64,000 nucleotides of DNA from CAYMCQ01 sp964389025 (GCA_964389025.1 CAYMCQ010000010.1:13509-77508); one strand, 5' to 3'; counted from the stretch's first letter, positions 26,877 to 35,946 are shown. Notes: generated from the letters alone by a model not told the origin. A program made the numbers and translations.

Positions 26877-27743
26877 TCATAGGTGCAGCAGAATCAGTTC
26901 GGAATAAAGATTATCAATCTGCCCGGGCTTCAGCGTGGCGGATTTGTAGAGCGTGGCACTTGCCCATTCGACCACACGGCTGTGCGGAATCTTCGCGTCG
27001 CTGACGAAACGCGAGTCAATCATTGTGAACAACGCGCGGTTCGCCCGGAGCAGATGGAAACGCACCTTGTTCAGGTTCGCGAAAAAGACCGGCATGTTGC
27101 TGATATAATGGACGTGCGAGAAATGATACTTGCGGCCTTTGGTTTTCGTGAAGAGGGCGTAGGCGTAAGTCTCGTTGTTGTAGATCAGCAGATGACCACA
27201 TCGGAACGGCAGGTGGTCTTTGAAAATCGTGGCGTCCGGCTCCTTCAAGATTCTGGCGATGACATTTTTGTCAGTGGTCGCGCGAAAACCTGACGGCGAG
27301 ACGAGGCGATTGAACTCGGGAAACGGAAACAGGATGACGCGCTTACGCTCCAGTTCCTGAAAACCAAGCTTTGTGAACAGCGGATGAATGTGCCTGGCCG
27401 GAGTCTGGTTGGTGATGGTGTAATCGCTGAGTTTCAGGATTGGCGTCAGGAGCATGATGGCCTGTTGCCGATGATCTTTGTCCGTGACCCAGCTTGTGAT
27501 GTTGCAAAACTTTTCCAGCCGACCGGCGATGGAGCGCCGACTGCAAATCGCGCCGAGGTAGCCGACGATCTTGCCGTCGTCCACCAGAACGAAGCCGAGC
27601 GGGTCGTCCGACGCGCGCCACGGATAAGTGAAAAGCCCCCGCCAATCTTCGCGCGTGATGGCGGGATTGTTGACGTTGAACTGCCGCAGAAGTTCGAGCA
27701 CTTGCGGAAACATCTCCGGTGTCGCTGCTTTGACGGAGATCAT
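26877..27743 (-). CDS. GNAT-like N-acyltransferase (paralogue 3)
   Basis: From ATG 27743 (MISVKAATPEMF) it is 288 residues; the frame is open to 27776. The region GFVLVDDGKIVGYLGAI followed by TSWVTDKDHRQQA matches the N-terminal GNAT core of the proteins at 3836 and 7766. A second half contains GHLLIYNNETYAYALF. It lies next to ACP 3 and, across the strand switch, the FkbH-like gene. I infer that it transfers an acyl group from ACP 3. A GGAGG lies about 12 bp before the start, somewhat far. Confidence 0.7.
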   Translation of the reverse strand: MISVKAATPEMFPQVLELLRQFNVNNPAITREDWRGLFTYPWRASDDPLGFVLVDDGKIVGYLGAICSRRSIAGRLEKFCNITSWVTDKDHRQQAIMLLTPILKLSDYTITNQTPARHIHPLFTKLGFQELERKRVILFPFPEFNRLVSPSGFRATTDKNVIARILKEPDATIFKDHLPFRCGHLLIYNNETYAYALFTKTKGRKYHFSHVHYISNMPVFFANLNKVRFHLLRANRALFTMIDSRFVSDAKIPHSRVVEWASATLYKSATLKPGQIDNLYSELILLHL

Positions 27744-27817
27744 AGTCAGCTTTGACCTCCAATACTGGACATGCATCCGGGCCGTGAATCGAAGCGCGGC
27801 TGGTCAGGCGCGGCAGC

Positions 27818-27901
27818 GTCTTGGACTGCGGCAGTCCTCTGCCGCTTTCGGATGCGCGACGACTTTTTCCAAAGCGCCAGAGGACTGGCGCAGTCCAAAA
27901 C
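27818..27901. repeat. palindromic repeat (CTTGGACTGCG / CGCAGTCCAA)
   Basis: CTTGGACTGCGGCAGTCCTC (from about 27819) pairs with GAGGACTGGCGCAGTCCAA (ending about 27898). It lies between the GNAT and ACP 3 genes, and part of it may encode the end of the upstream frame. Confidence 0.8.
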
Positions 27902-27921
27902 CTTGCGGGGCTTCAGGCGGT

Positions 27922-28173
27922 TCATGGTTGCTCCATTTGCACCCTTGCAACTCCGCGCTTCGCCAGCGCGGCGCGGATCTTTTCCAGGCTCGTCATTTCG
28001 GTGATCTCCTCCGGCGTGAACGAGACGCCGTAGGCCGCTTCCACCGACAGCACGATGTTCAGATGCGCGACCGAGTCCCACGCCGGAATGTTTTGGGTGG
28101 AGGCGCTCTCCTGTATCTGCGCCTCGGGAACGCCGAGCGTGTCAGACAAAATTTTTTTCAGCGGTTCGCTCAT
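27922..28173 (-). CDS. acyl carrier protein (ACP 3)
   Basis: The 83-residue protein has the phosphopantetheine motif PAWDSVAHLNIVLSVE, with Ser34 as the attachment site, and the acidic helix II usual in ACPs. The W-D-S form resembles the ACPs found beside FkbH-like proteins. It lies between the sulfatase-fold gene (17 bp upstream) and the third GNAT gene. It could accept a glyceryl group from the FkbH-like enzyme and hand it to the GNAT; this is inference from neighbourhood only. Confidence 0.88.
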   Translation of the reverse strand: MSEPLKKILSDTLGVPEAQIQESASTQNIPAWDSVAHLNIVLSVEAAYGVSFTPEEITEMTSLEKIRAALAKRGVARVQMEQP

Positions 28174-28190
28174 TTAAATCATGCGATCAA

Positions 28191-29783
28191 TCACTCCGTG
28201 TTCGGCGGCGAATCTTCATCCTGCGCTTTGGGTTCAGGGCCGGGGCGATGCGGTTTTTTTACCGGCGGCACGTGGCGGCGGAGAAGTTCCAGCACGTTGG
28301 CGTCGTCGTCTTTGCCACCGAACGCGGAGTCAATGATGGGGCCAAGCTGGACGAGGGAAAATGTTTCCGCGACCTGATGGGGAATTTTCTGCTGCGAGCA
28401 TTTGATGATGAGCGGCACGTGGCGCACTTCGTCGGAGTCAGACAGGATGCCGTCGCGCGTGTAATCCATCCGCCAACTGTGGTCGGAAGTGAGGATGATG
28501 AGGGCGTCGTCGAATTTTCCGGCACCCTTGAGCCTGTCCATGAGTTCGCCGATGAGCTTGTCGAGATATTGCAGCGAGCGCTGGTAATCCTGGATGTTGC
28601 CGGACATGCGCGCGCCTTTGTAGGTGCCCCGATAACTGCCGTCGGCGTTGAAGACGAATGGGCTGTGTGGAACGATCATGTGCGCGAAGAGGAATGAATT
28701 GTTCGGCGCATGGTCAATCACCGAAAGCGCATCGTCGCGCATGCTGTGGCTGAGATTGAACCAAAAGCGGCTGTAGGCGGCCTTCGAATTCGGGACGTTC
28801 ATGCGGTTGAGCGTGCGGGCGGTCTTGCGGCTGACCGGATCCATCCAGAATTTGATGTTTTTCAGAAACCGGTTGATGACGTTTTTTGCCAGCGAGCCAG
28901 CTTTTGGTTCGCCGGGATAGCCGCGGCAAAGGTCAACCTGATCGCCAAGCATCTTGCGGTAAGGCAGGTAGAAGCCGAGGACGCAGGACTGGTAGTTTTT
29001 CTCGCGCGCACGGAGGAACAGGCTGGGCATCGTGTCAGTGGGCGACCACTTGCCGCCGTTATCAACGAGCATTTTGTCGCGGCCAACTTTGACCGAGGCG
29101 AAATCATTCTGAAAAAGCACGCGAGGAATGGATTGGTGTGTGCGCGTCGAGGGTGAGTAGGCGTCACGGAAGAAAAAGGATTGTTCGCAGAGGCGGTTCA
29201 GGTTCGTGAACGCGGGGAGAAATTGTCCGTTCGTCGTGCTGCGGGCATAAGACCATTCGTCGAAAACGAACACGAAGACCGGCGAGGCACCGTTCGTCGC
29301 CGTCGGGCGCGACGCGGGCAGATCGTCCATGGGCGCGGCCCAGTTCGGGTAGCGGAGCAATTGGTAGAATGAGATCAGCGCCACCGCCGAAAAAATCAGC
29401 GCCACCGCCGCTGCGCACTGGACGATGCGAAATTGCGGGCGGCACCAGGAAAAAACGACCAGGGTCACGAGCGCAAGGTTCGCAATCTCGACTTTGTAAT
29501 CGGCGTAAGTGAACAGCGAGGCGATGAATCCCGTTCCCAGCGCGAACAAAAACAGATGCTGGACAATCCGGTTCAGCCACGGCCAGCGAAGCGCAGCGGC
29601 GAGCGATTGCGCGAGGAAGATCAGTGCGGCGAGCAGGAGAATTCCCACGACGATGCTCAACCCGTCGGCGAAGTCCCAATATTCGAGGAAGCGGTTCCAG
29701 TTGTCCTGATACATGCGTATCTGGCCGCCGTAGAGCAGCGTGGCCACGGTGAGCGCGACGGCGATTTTTTTCCAAAGTTTCAT
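28191..29783 (-). CDS. membrane-anchored sulfatase/phosphoethanolamine-transferase-fold protein
   Basis: The 530-residue protein starts at ATG 29783 (a TTG at 29792 is also in frame). About five N-terminal membrane spans (to ~residue 150) are followed by an extracytoplasmic alkaline-phosphatase-superfamily domain. That domain has VFVFVFDEWSY (metal aspartate), a candidate nucleophile in YSPSTRTHQS, HMIVPHSPFVF and LTSDHSWRMD with metal D/H. The proline-rich tail is charged. Enzymes of this build either hydrolyse sulfate esters or transfer phospho-alcohols to surface glycans. A small YVDPGTGS protein and a kinase-methyltransferase protein lie upstream. Confidence 0.82.
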   Translation of the reverse strand: MKLWKKIAVALTVATLLYGGQIRMYQDNWNRFLEYWDFADGLSIVVGILLLAALIFLAQSLAAALRWPWLNRIVQHLFLFALGTGFIASLFTYADYKVEIANLALVTLVVFSWCRPQFRIVQCAAAVALIFSAVALISFYQLLRYPNWAAPMDDLPASRPTATNGASPVFVFVFDEWSYARSTTNGQFLPAFTNLNRLCEQSFFFRDAYSPSTRTHQSIPRVLFQNDFASVKVGRDKMLVDNGGKWSPTDTMPSLFLRAREKNYQSCVLGFYLPYRKMLGDQVDLCRGYPGEPKAGSLAKNVINRFLKNIKFWMDPVSRKTARTLNRMNVPNSKAAYSRFWFNLSHSMRDDALSVIDHAPNNSFLFAHMIVPHSPFVFNADGSYRGTYKGARMSGNIQDYQRSLQYLDKLIGELMDRLKGAGKFDDALIILTSDHSWRMDYTRDGILSDSDEVRHVPLIIKCSQQKIPHQVAETFSLVQLGPIIDSAFGGKDDDANVLELLRRHVPPVKKPHRPGPEPKAQDEDSPPNTE

Positions 29784-29802
29784 CGCAAGCAAATGGAGCG
29801 GT

Positions 29803-31221
29803 TCAGGTGAAATCCTTCTTCTCGAAAAAGAGCAGCGTGCGCGGCGAGTTTTCGACGGCCACCTGCCGGAGCAGATTGAACCGCTCGGAAAACACGCGCA
29901 GACATTGCTCCAAAGTGAGGTCGGCGAACAGGTTCACGCGGAAGCGCAGGAGCCGCTGGAACATCGGATCGCCCGGCGGCACAAACTCCAGCACCAGATA
30001 TCTGCCGGACAACTGGCAAAAAAGGTCGCGCGCGGCGGCGAGCGAAAGATTGGCGCTGACGAGCAGGTGATGAAGCAGCGCGAGCGCGAGGACGCACTGG
30101 GAATTGAAGCGGTCAAGAAATCGAGCGCGCTCGCGGTTCATGTAGCCGATGCCGGGGCTGGGGTTTGCGACGTCAACGACGAGCGGCGTGATGGGTTTGG
30201 ATTGCGAACGCAAGCGGCGATAAAGAATTTCAATGGCGTCGTGGTCGGCATCGGCAGCAGTGACCAGCTTCGCGCCGCATTCGGCGGCGAGTTCGCTGTA
30301 TTCACCCGTGTTGCAGCCGAGGTCAAGCACGCTTTCTGGCGAAGTGGACTTCAGAAAATTGCGGACAAGATTTTTTTTGGCGGTCTCGGCGGTGCGGTCG
30401 TAGCTGCACGTTTTCGTGTAGTCCGCCCAGACACCTTGAGGCCGATAGCCTGCGGCGAGTTTTCTGATTTTTGATCCGAGCCGATTCAGGTTGGCGAGTT
30501 GAGCCGTGGTCTGGCCGCTCGTTTTTGGAAGGCGCTGCGGCTTGGTCTCATTTTTCTTGTCGGTCTTGCGTTGGAGCAGCAACGGCAGCGTGACGTCGAG
30601 CAGCAAGCCGGGACGCCAGCGCTGGAGCGCGCCAAAGCTGCGGGCGACCTGCTCCACCGAGCGCCCGTCCAGGCTCGCCAGAAAATAGGAGCGCAAATCC
30701 CAGCCGCGATGACGTGCGAGCAGCAGCGGAAAAAGAAACATGCGCTGAAATTGCCCGAGCGCAAACCATAAGTCCACCCGCTCCGGGCGTTCGATGGACG
30801 AGAGATCAATGAACACGGGCCGGCCATTGACGAACTGGACGTTGTAGGCGCTCGCATCTTTCAATGAGCAGCCGATTTCGACCAGTTGCTTTTGCAATTC
30901 CAACGTGAGTAGCGCGGCATCCGCGAGCATGGAAACCGTCCACTCGTAGGGGTAAGTGATTTGCGGAACCAGTTCGTGTTCGAGGAATTCGCCGTAACCG
31001 GGATGCTCAGAAACCAATTTCTTTTTTAGCGCGGATTCCTCCACGAAGCGGGTGGGCACGATGATTTTTGCCCCGACGAGCCGGGCCAAGTGACCTTTGT
31101 CAGCGAGGCTTTGAAGAACGGAATGACACGTTTGATCCACTGCGCGGAAGATGCGGCCGCCTCGTTGAAAGACGAATCCGCTTGGATCACGAAACGAACC
31201 ACTAAAGCGTTCGTTCTGCAT
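29803..31221 (-). CDS. kinase-like/SAM-methyltransferase two-domain protein
   Basis: The 472-residue protein has an N-terminal half with LKDASAYNVQFVNGRPVFID, which resembles a kinase catalytic loop and metal-binding D (LPS/aminoglycoside-kinase-like). The C-terminal half is a class I methyltransferase with VLDLGCNTGEYS. Similar 'NoeA-like' proteins occur beside sulfatase-fold genes in glycan loci. ATG 31221 lies 1 bp after the upstream small gene's stop, and the sulfatase start follows 19 bp after its own stop. The substrate is unknown; modification of a nascent glycan is likely. Confidence 0.75.
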   Translation of the reverse strand: MQNERFSGSFRDPSGFVFQRGGRIFRAVDQTCHSVLQSLADKGHLARLVGAKIIVPTRFVEESALKKKLVSEHPGYGEFLEHELVPQITYPYEWTVSMLADAALLTLELQKQLVEIGCSLKDASAYNVQFVNGRPVFIDLSSIERPERVDLWFALGQFQRMFLFPLLLARHRGWDLRSYFLASLDGRSVEQVARSFGALQRWRPGLLLDVTLPLLLQRKTDKKNETKPQRLPKTSGQTTAQLANLNRLGSKIRKLAAGYRPQGVWADYTKTCSYDRTAETAKKNLVRNFLKSTSPESVLDLGCNTGEYSELAAECGAKLVTAADADHDAIEILYRRLRSQSKPITPLVVDVANPSPGIGYMNRERARFLDRFNSQCVLALALLHHLLVSANLSLAAARDLFCQLSGRYLVLEFVPPGDPMFQRLLRFRVNLFADLTLEQCLRVFSERFNLLRQVAVENSPRTLLFFEKKDFT

Positions 31222-31222
31222 G

Positions 31223-31465
31223 TCAGTTCACATCGGACGCGTCGCTCGGGCTTGGCGGGAAGACCTCGGGATTTTTGGCCGGTGGTTTGCGCCGTTTGAA
31301 GATGCCAAAAATCGAGTTCCGGAAGAACGCGGCGACGCCGACGATGCCCGCAATGATCATTTGCAGGATCAAACTGCCCGTGCCCGGGTCAACGTAGGCC
31401 AAAAAAAGTTGGGTATGAAGGTTCACGACGTTTGCTTTGGAGAAGTCAGTTAAACAGGAAAACAC
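31223..31465 (-). CDS. small membrane protein with YVDPGTGS motif
   Basis: The 80-residue frame from GTG 31465 holds one hydrophobic helix, SLILQMIIAGIVGVAAFF, directly after AYVDPGTGS, with a basic proline-rich tail. A GTG at 31426 would remove a poor N-terminal stretch and may be the real start. Small proteins with AY[IV]DPGTGS plus one span often sit upstream of methyltransferase and sulfatase-fold genes in surface-glycan loci. The three are closely spaced here. The function is unknown, possibly an assembly partner for the membrane enzyme. Confidence 0.75.
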   Translation of the reverse strand: MFSCLTDFSKANVVNLHTQLFLAYVDPGTGSLILQMIIAGIVGVAAFFRNSIFGIFKRRKPPAKNPEVFPPSPSDASDVN

Positions 31466-31568
31466 CCTTGCGTCAATCTTCCGCTGGCCACGCCGGAGGG
31501 CTTGCTAGAAATCCCGCTCAAAGGCAAGCTGCCTTGCAACTGAGATTCCGCATACGCCATTGAAACTC

Positions 31569-34500
31569 ATGCCGAAAATCTTGTGGCCTTTGGCAATCGT
31601 CTGGGGTTGCAGCGGGTTTCTTTTCTCCGCCAACTGTGCCCTCGCCGCGTCGAATGAAGCTTCCTCCTTCATCGCGCCGAAATCGGATGAAGGCGGGTTC
31701 ATCATCAAAAGTGACTGGGGCGCAAAAGACGAGTCGTCGCAAAATTCATTGCCGCAAAGCTCGGTGATTGCGATGACGCTGCGGCGGGACGGCTATCTTT
31801 GGCTGGGAACGCGCAACGGTTTGGTCCGCTTCGACGGAGTTCGGTTCACTGTTTTCGACCAGCACAACACGCCCGGCCTGAACAACAGCAGCATCGTTTT
31901 TCTTTTTGAAGACAGCCGGACGAACCTTTGGATAGGAACTGAAATCGGCGGCATCGCGCTGCTCAAGCCTGATGGTTCGGTGCGAAGCCTGGACATCGGT
32001 CGCGGTTCGTTTCAACAACGGCTCGTTTCCGCGTGCGAAGATTCCGGCGGCGCGGTCTGGCTGTGCACCGCGGACGGACAGCTTTGCCGGTATCGAAATG
32101 AAAGCGGGCGGATGGATATTTTTCAATTCGGCGCAGACAGTCCCAGCTTCTGCCGAAAACTTCTCACGGACGGATCCACCGTTTGGATTGGACTCGACTG
32201 GGGACTTTACGGATTGGGGCCGACGCAGCATTTGCCTCCACAAGAACTGCCCAATCCGCAAGTCATTCCATTCCTTGGATACCGCGCCGGGCTTAAACTT
32301 GACTTTCTGCTGGCGAGCCGGCGCGGGGGTTATTGGCGCCTGGCTGAAGGACGAATCCAGCATTGGAGCACAAATCATCTTGATCGGGATTTGGGCTCCT
32401 ATCCCTGGACGACCAACACCTACGTCTGGGCCGCGTGCGAAGATGGCGACGGAAATTTAATCGTCGGCACGTCGGGCCTTGGCGACAAAGTCAATGACGG
32501 CATTTACTGGTTCGGCGCGGACGGAAAAGCGGCGCATGTCTGGCATGAGCAAGGTTTGTCGCACGACGGAATTTTGTCGCTGGCCGTGGATCACGAGGGC
32601 GCGCTGTGGGTTGGAACTGACGGCGGCGGATTAAATCGGGTGAAGCGAAATCGCTTTGCAATAGCGGGCGCTGCCCGGGAGGGAGTCGTGCAATCAGCAG
32701 CGGAAAGCCTTGATGGCGGACTGTGGATTGGTTTTGCCGGCGGCGGAGTGACGTATTTGAAAGAATCTGTCCCTAAGAATTTTGGTGCGAGTGAAGGTCT
32801 GCTCAACACAAATATCTGGAGCGTCTTTGCCGACAAAAATCAGCGGGTGTGGGTTGGGAGCGAGCAGGGATTGTTTGCTTTCGACGGCAAAGAATTCAAG
32901 CAGCCGTATAAGTTTCGCGATCCGGTCCACGCGATTCATCAAGACGGTAAAGGTCAACTTTGGTTTGGCACCGAGTCGGGTTTGCTGGCAGAGGGCGGCA
33001 CGAAACCATTGACGACCGAAGACGGATTGTCGGCCAACACTGTTCGCGCAATTGCGGACGATGCCGAAGGAAATCTTTGGGTGGGAACAATCGGCGGCGG
33101 ATTGAGCCGTCTGCGCGACGGAAAATTCGTCTCATTCGGAAGAAAAGACGGATTGCCGAGCGAAGATATTTCTTCGCTGCTTGTGGACCGCGATGGAGTT
33201 TTGTGGATTGGAACTTTCGGCGGCGGTCTCGCGCGTTTCCATCAAAATAAATTTACCGTTTACTCAACCAGCGACGGTCTGATCAGCAACAGCATCGGCT
33301 ATTTGATTGAAGACAGCGAAGGCTTTTTGTGGATGGGTTCGAATCTCGGGTTGATGCGGGTCCCGAAAAAAGCTCTGAACGATTTTGCCGCCGGAACCAC
33401 GAATTCCATTCCGTGCCGCACTTACGACAAATCTGACGGCCTGCAGACGAGTGAATGCGCGCAAGGTTCGCAGCCCGCCGCAGTTCAAGCTCGGGACGGG
33501 AAACTTTGGTTTGCTACGACCAAAGGTTTGGTCGGTGTGAATCCGGCGCAGCTAAAGCCAAATTCTTTTGCGCCGCCCGTCGTTATTGAATCGGTGGTTC
33601 TTGCCGGAAAGCCGCAAAAGACAAACGCCTTGCGCGGCGATGAATTGCGTGAATTGGTCATTCAACCGGGACAGGAGGGGCTGGAGATTCATTACACAAG
33701 CCTTAATCTCGCTTCCGCCGAGCGGACTCGTTTCAAGTATCGCATGGAAGGACATGAGACCGCGTGGACGGACGCGCGCAACAGCCGCGAGGCGCGCTAT
33801 CCTAAATTGCCGCCGGGCAAGTATCGTTTTCGCGTCATCGCTGCGAACGAGGATGGATTGTGGAACGAAACCGGCGCGGCGCTTGCAGTGACCGTGCTGC
33901 CGCCGTTCTGGCGAACGTGGTGGTTTCTGACAATCACGGGAATCGTTCTGGTGGCGCTCATCGCCAGCGTCGTTCATTACGTCTCAACACAGAAACTTCA
34001 GCGCCAACTCGAACGGCTGCGCCAGCAGGAAGCGCTCGAAAAGGAACGTTCTCGAATTGCGCGCGATCTTCACGACCAAGTCGGCGCAAACCTCACACAA
34101 GTAGCGCTGCTCGGGGAGTTGGCCGAAAGCGACAAGGATTTGCCGAACGAAGTCGGAACTCACGCGAAACAGATTTCCGAGACGGCGCGGGAAACCACGC
34201 GCGCGCTGGATGAAATTGTTTGGGCCGCGAATCCGTCGAACGACACTTTGGAAGGACTGGTCACCTACGCCTGCAAATACGCGCAGGAATTTCTCGCCGT
34301 CGCACGGCTGCGTTACCGTCTGGACGTGCCGGGCAACCTGCCCGACGCCACGATCCCGCCTGAAGTCCGCCATAATGTTTTTCTCGCGTTCAAGGAAGCC
34401 ATCACCAACGTCGTCAAACACGCGCGCGCAACGGAAGTTTGCGTCCGGCTGCGGTTGCAGACAAATTCTTTCACGCTGGAAATCGAAGACAACGGTCGCG

Positions 34501-34652
34501 GCATCACGGCGGCGGATGAACAATCCGGCAGGAGCGGTTTGCGCAACATCCGCAAACGAATGGAAGACGTGCGCGGGGAATATTCCATCGGTCCTGGAAC
34601 TGGCGGCGGAACAATCGTTCGCCTGACAATTCCACTGTCAAAGCTTTCTTAA
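31569..34652 (+). CDS. two-component-regulator-propeller sensor histidine kinase
   Basis: About 1027 residues from ATG 31569; a TTG at 31560 is in frame and neither has a clear ribosome site. A Sec signal is followed by up to fourteen Reg_prop blades forming two periplasmic propellers (for example LWVGTDGGGLNR and LWIGTFGGGLAR). Next are a Y_Y_Y domain (near residues 700-770), a single transmembrane helix (FLTITGIVLVALIASVV), a HisKA_3 helix with the phospho-His in ARDLHDQVGANL (about residue 835), and a HATPase with N-box KEAITNVVKHA and G1 DNGRG. It probably senses a periplasmic ligand and signals to the NarL-type regulator downstream. Confidence 0.93.
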   Translation: MPKILWPLAIVWGCSGFLFSANCALAASNEASSFIAPKSDEGGFIIKSDWGAKDESSQNSLPQSSVIAMTLRRDGYLWLGTRNGLVRFDGVRFTVFDQHNTPGLNNSSIVFLFEDSRTNLWIGTEIGGIALLKPDGSVRSLDIGRGSFQQRLVSACEDSGGAVWLCTADGQLCRYRNESGRMDIFQFGADSPSFCRKLLTDGSTVWIGLDWGLYGLGPTQHLPPQELPNPQVIPFLGYRAGLKLDFLLASRRGGYWRLAEGRIQHWSTNHLDRDLGSYPWTTNTYVWAACEDGDGNLIVGTSGLGDKVNDGIYWFGADGKAAHVWHEQGLSHDGILSLAVDHEGALWVGTDGGGLNRVKRNRFAIAGAAREGVVQSAAESLDGGLWIGFAGGGVTYLKESVPKNFGASEGLLNTNIWSVFADKNQRVWVGSEQGLFAFDGKEFKQPYKFRDPVHAIHQDGKGQLWFGTESGLLAEGGTKPLTTEDGLSANTVRAIADDAEGNLWVGTIGGGLSRLRDGKFVSFGRKDGLPSEDISSLLVDRDGVLWIGTFGGGLARFHQNKFTVYSTSDGLISNSIGYLIEDSEGFLWMGSNLGLMRVPKKALNDFAAGTTNSIPCRTYDKSDGLQTSECAQGSQPAAVQARDGKLWFATTKGLVGVNPAQLKPNSFAPPVVIESVVLAGKPQKTNALRGDELRELVIQPGQEGLEIHYTSLNLASAERTRFKYRMEGHETAWTDARNSREARYPKLPPGKYRFRVIAANEDGLWNETGAALAVTVLPPFWRTWWFLTITGIVLVALIASVVHYVSTQKLQRQLERLRQQEALEKERSRIARDLHDQVGANLTQVALLGELAESDKDLPNEVGTHAKQISETARETTRALDEIVWAANPSNDTLEGLVTYACKYAQEFLAVARLRYRLDVPGNLPDATIPPEVRHNVFLAFKEAITNVVKHARATEVCVRLRLQTNSFTLEIEDNGRGITAADEQSGRSGLRNIRKRMEDVRGEYSIGPGTGGGTIVRLTIPLSKLS

Positions 34653-34728
34653 TCGTAATCGTAATCGTAATCTTAATCCCAATTGCCGAAGCAGATTAAG
34701 ATTACGATTAAGAGTAGGATTAAGATTT
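34648..34728. repeat. stutter dyad (TCGTAA / TTACGA type)
   Basis: Tandem AATCGT/AATCTT words at 34649-34679 face ATTAAGATTACGATTAAG words at 34694-34728. The element begins at the kinase stop codon and fills the gap to the response regulator. The ACP 2 leader at 7471-7504 is built from the same TCTTAA word. Confidence 0.85.
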
Positions 34729-34735
34729 CCAAGTA

Positions 34736-35362
34736 ATGCCCATCACCGTTTCCATCGTCGAAGACAATGACAAGCTGCGTGGCACACTCGCGCGCGTGCT
34801 GAGTCGCGCCGAGGGATTTCAATTCGTGAGCGAATACGCCAACGCCGAGGACGCGCTCAAAGATTTGCCAAACGTGAAACCGGAAGTAGTGCTGATGGAC
34901 ATCAATCTGCCTGGCATGAACGGCGTGGAATGCGTCCGGCAGTTGAAGCAGCTTTTGCCACAAACACAGGTGATGATGCTCACGGTTTATGAGGACACGG
35001 AAAATATTTTCAACGCGCTCGCCGCCGGCGCGAGCGGCTACATGCTCAAACGGACTCCGCGCGACGAGTTGCTCGAGGCCATCCGCGAAGTTCATCGCGG
35101 CGGTTCGCCGATGACCACGCACATCGCGCGCAAAGTCGTGCAGTCATTTCAACGCACCGCCACTGCCGCGCCGGCGACCGAAAATCTTTCCGAACGGGAA
35201 CAGCAGGTGCTCGATTTGTTGAGCCACGGTTTGATCTACAAGGAGATCGCCGAGAAACTCGGCATCAGTTACGAAACCGTCCACACCTACATCCGGCGCA
35301 TCTACGAAAAGCTCCAAGTTCGGACGCGGACGGAAGCCGTAGCCAAATTTCTTAGGAAATAA
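34736..35362 (+). CDS. NarL/LuxR-family response regulator
   Basis: The 208-residue protein has a receiver domain with the acidic pair ED near residue 9, Asp55 in VVLMDINLPG as phospho-acceptor, and a conserved TVYEDTE and K in YMLKRTPR. It ends with a LuxR-type helix-turn-helix LSEREQQVLDLLSHGLIYKE. It lies directly downstream of the propeller kinase in the same orientation, so the two are a likely cognate pair. DNA targets are unknown. Confidence 0.93.
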   Translation: MPITVSIVEDNDKLRGTLARVLSRAEGFQFVSEYANAEDALKDLPNVKPEVVLMDINLPGMNGVECVRQLKQLLPQTQVMMLTVYEDTENIFNALAAGASGYMLKRTPRDELLEAIREVHRGGSPMTTHIARKVVQSFQRTATAAPATENLSEREQQVLDLLSHGLIYKEIAEKLGISYETVHTYIRRIYEKLQVRTRTEAVAKFLRK

Positions 35363-35697
35363 CCTGATATTTTGATGCGTGTCCCCAGTTCTGGTGACTG
35401 GCAGGGGACAGCGGGCAAGGTATCTTCATCATGTTGTTGGAATGCAAAAGTGCAGTGTTCCGTGTGTGTAGTAGGCGTCAATCTGCAGCGCCGCATCTGA
35501 TGACGGTTGTTCTGTGTGTGCGCAAGAGCGCTTTGTTCTCATGGCAGAGGGCCGGATGAAAGTCCGGCCCTTTCGCTTTTCCGGGACGAAATTTCACTGG
35601 GATGCCGGGAAAAATCCTTCCGTTTGATTGCCAAAGGCTGCAAACCCTGTTACAAACCTTTTCCGCGCACGACATAAAGCTCGCGGCCATTCGGCTT
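35363..35697. other. intergenic region with hairpins; possible small RNA
   Basis: No protein frame is convincing here. A stem GTCCCC...GGGGAC lies at about 35382-35409, two near-identical words GTTCCGTGTGTG and GTTCTGTGTGTG occur at about 35457 and 35508, and a strong terminator-like hairpin ends at 35580. The arrangement could be the regulator's 3' UTR or a separate small RNA of about 200 nt. I do not recognise a known RNA family. Confidence 0.35.
35549..35580 (+). terminator. probable Rho-independent terminator
   Basis: GGGCCGGA, loop TGAAAG, TCCGGCCC, then TTTCGCTTTT. It lies about 190 bp after the response regulator stop and ends the intergenic transcript on the plus strand. Confidence 0.65.
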
Positions 35698-35946
35698 ATG
35701 AAAAAACTTTTGCTCACGCTGGCTTTTGCCGGAATTGTCACCGGCTGCTCCCACCGCTACGTCATCACTCTCAACAACAACAACCGCATCACTTCAATGT
35801 CCAAGCCGCGATTTCAGGGAGGCAACTGTTATTTCAAAGACGCCAACGGCCAGGAGAATTCCATTCCTGCGGGACGGGTGAAAGAAATTGCGCCCGCTTC
35901 GATGGTCAAAGAAGAGAAAACCCCGTTCAAGCCGCAGACGCAGTGA
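35698..35946 (+). CDS. YgdI/YgdR-like small lipoprotein (DUF903)
   Basis: The 82-residue protein starts at ATG 35698. Its signal peptide MKKLLLTLAFAGIVTGCS has a lipobox ending in Cys17, so it should be a lipoprotein. The mature part, RYVITLNNNNRI...KPRF...YFKDANGQENSIPAGRVKEI, matches the SH3-like YgdI/YgdR (DUF903) pattern. The function of the family is not known. Its 3' end overlaps the riboflavin synthase gene by 20 bp on the other strand. Confidence 0.85.
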   Translation: MKKLLLTLAFAGIVTGCSHRYVITLNNNNRITSMSKPRFQGGNCYFKDANGQENSIPAGRVKEIAPASMVKEEKTPFKPQTQ

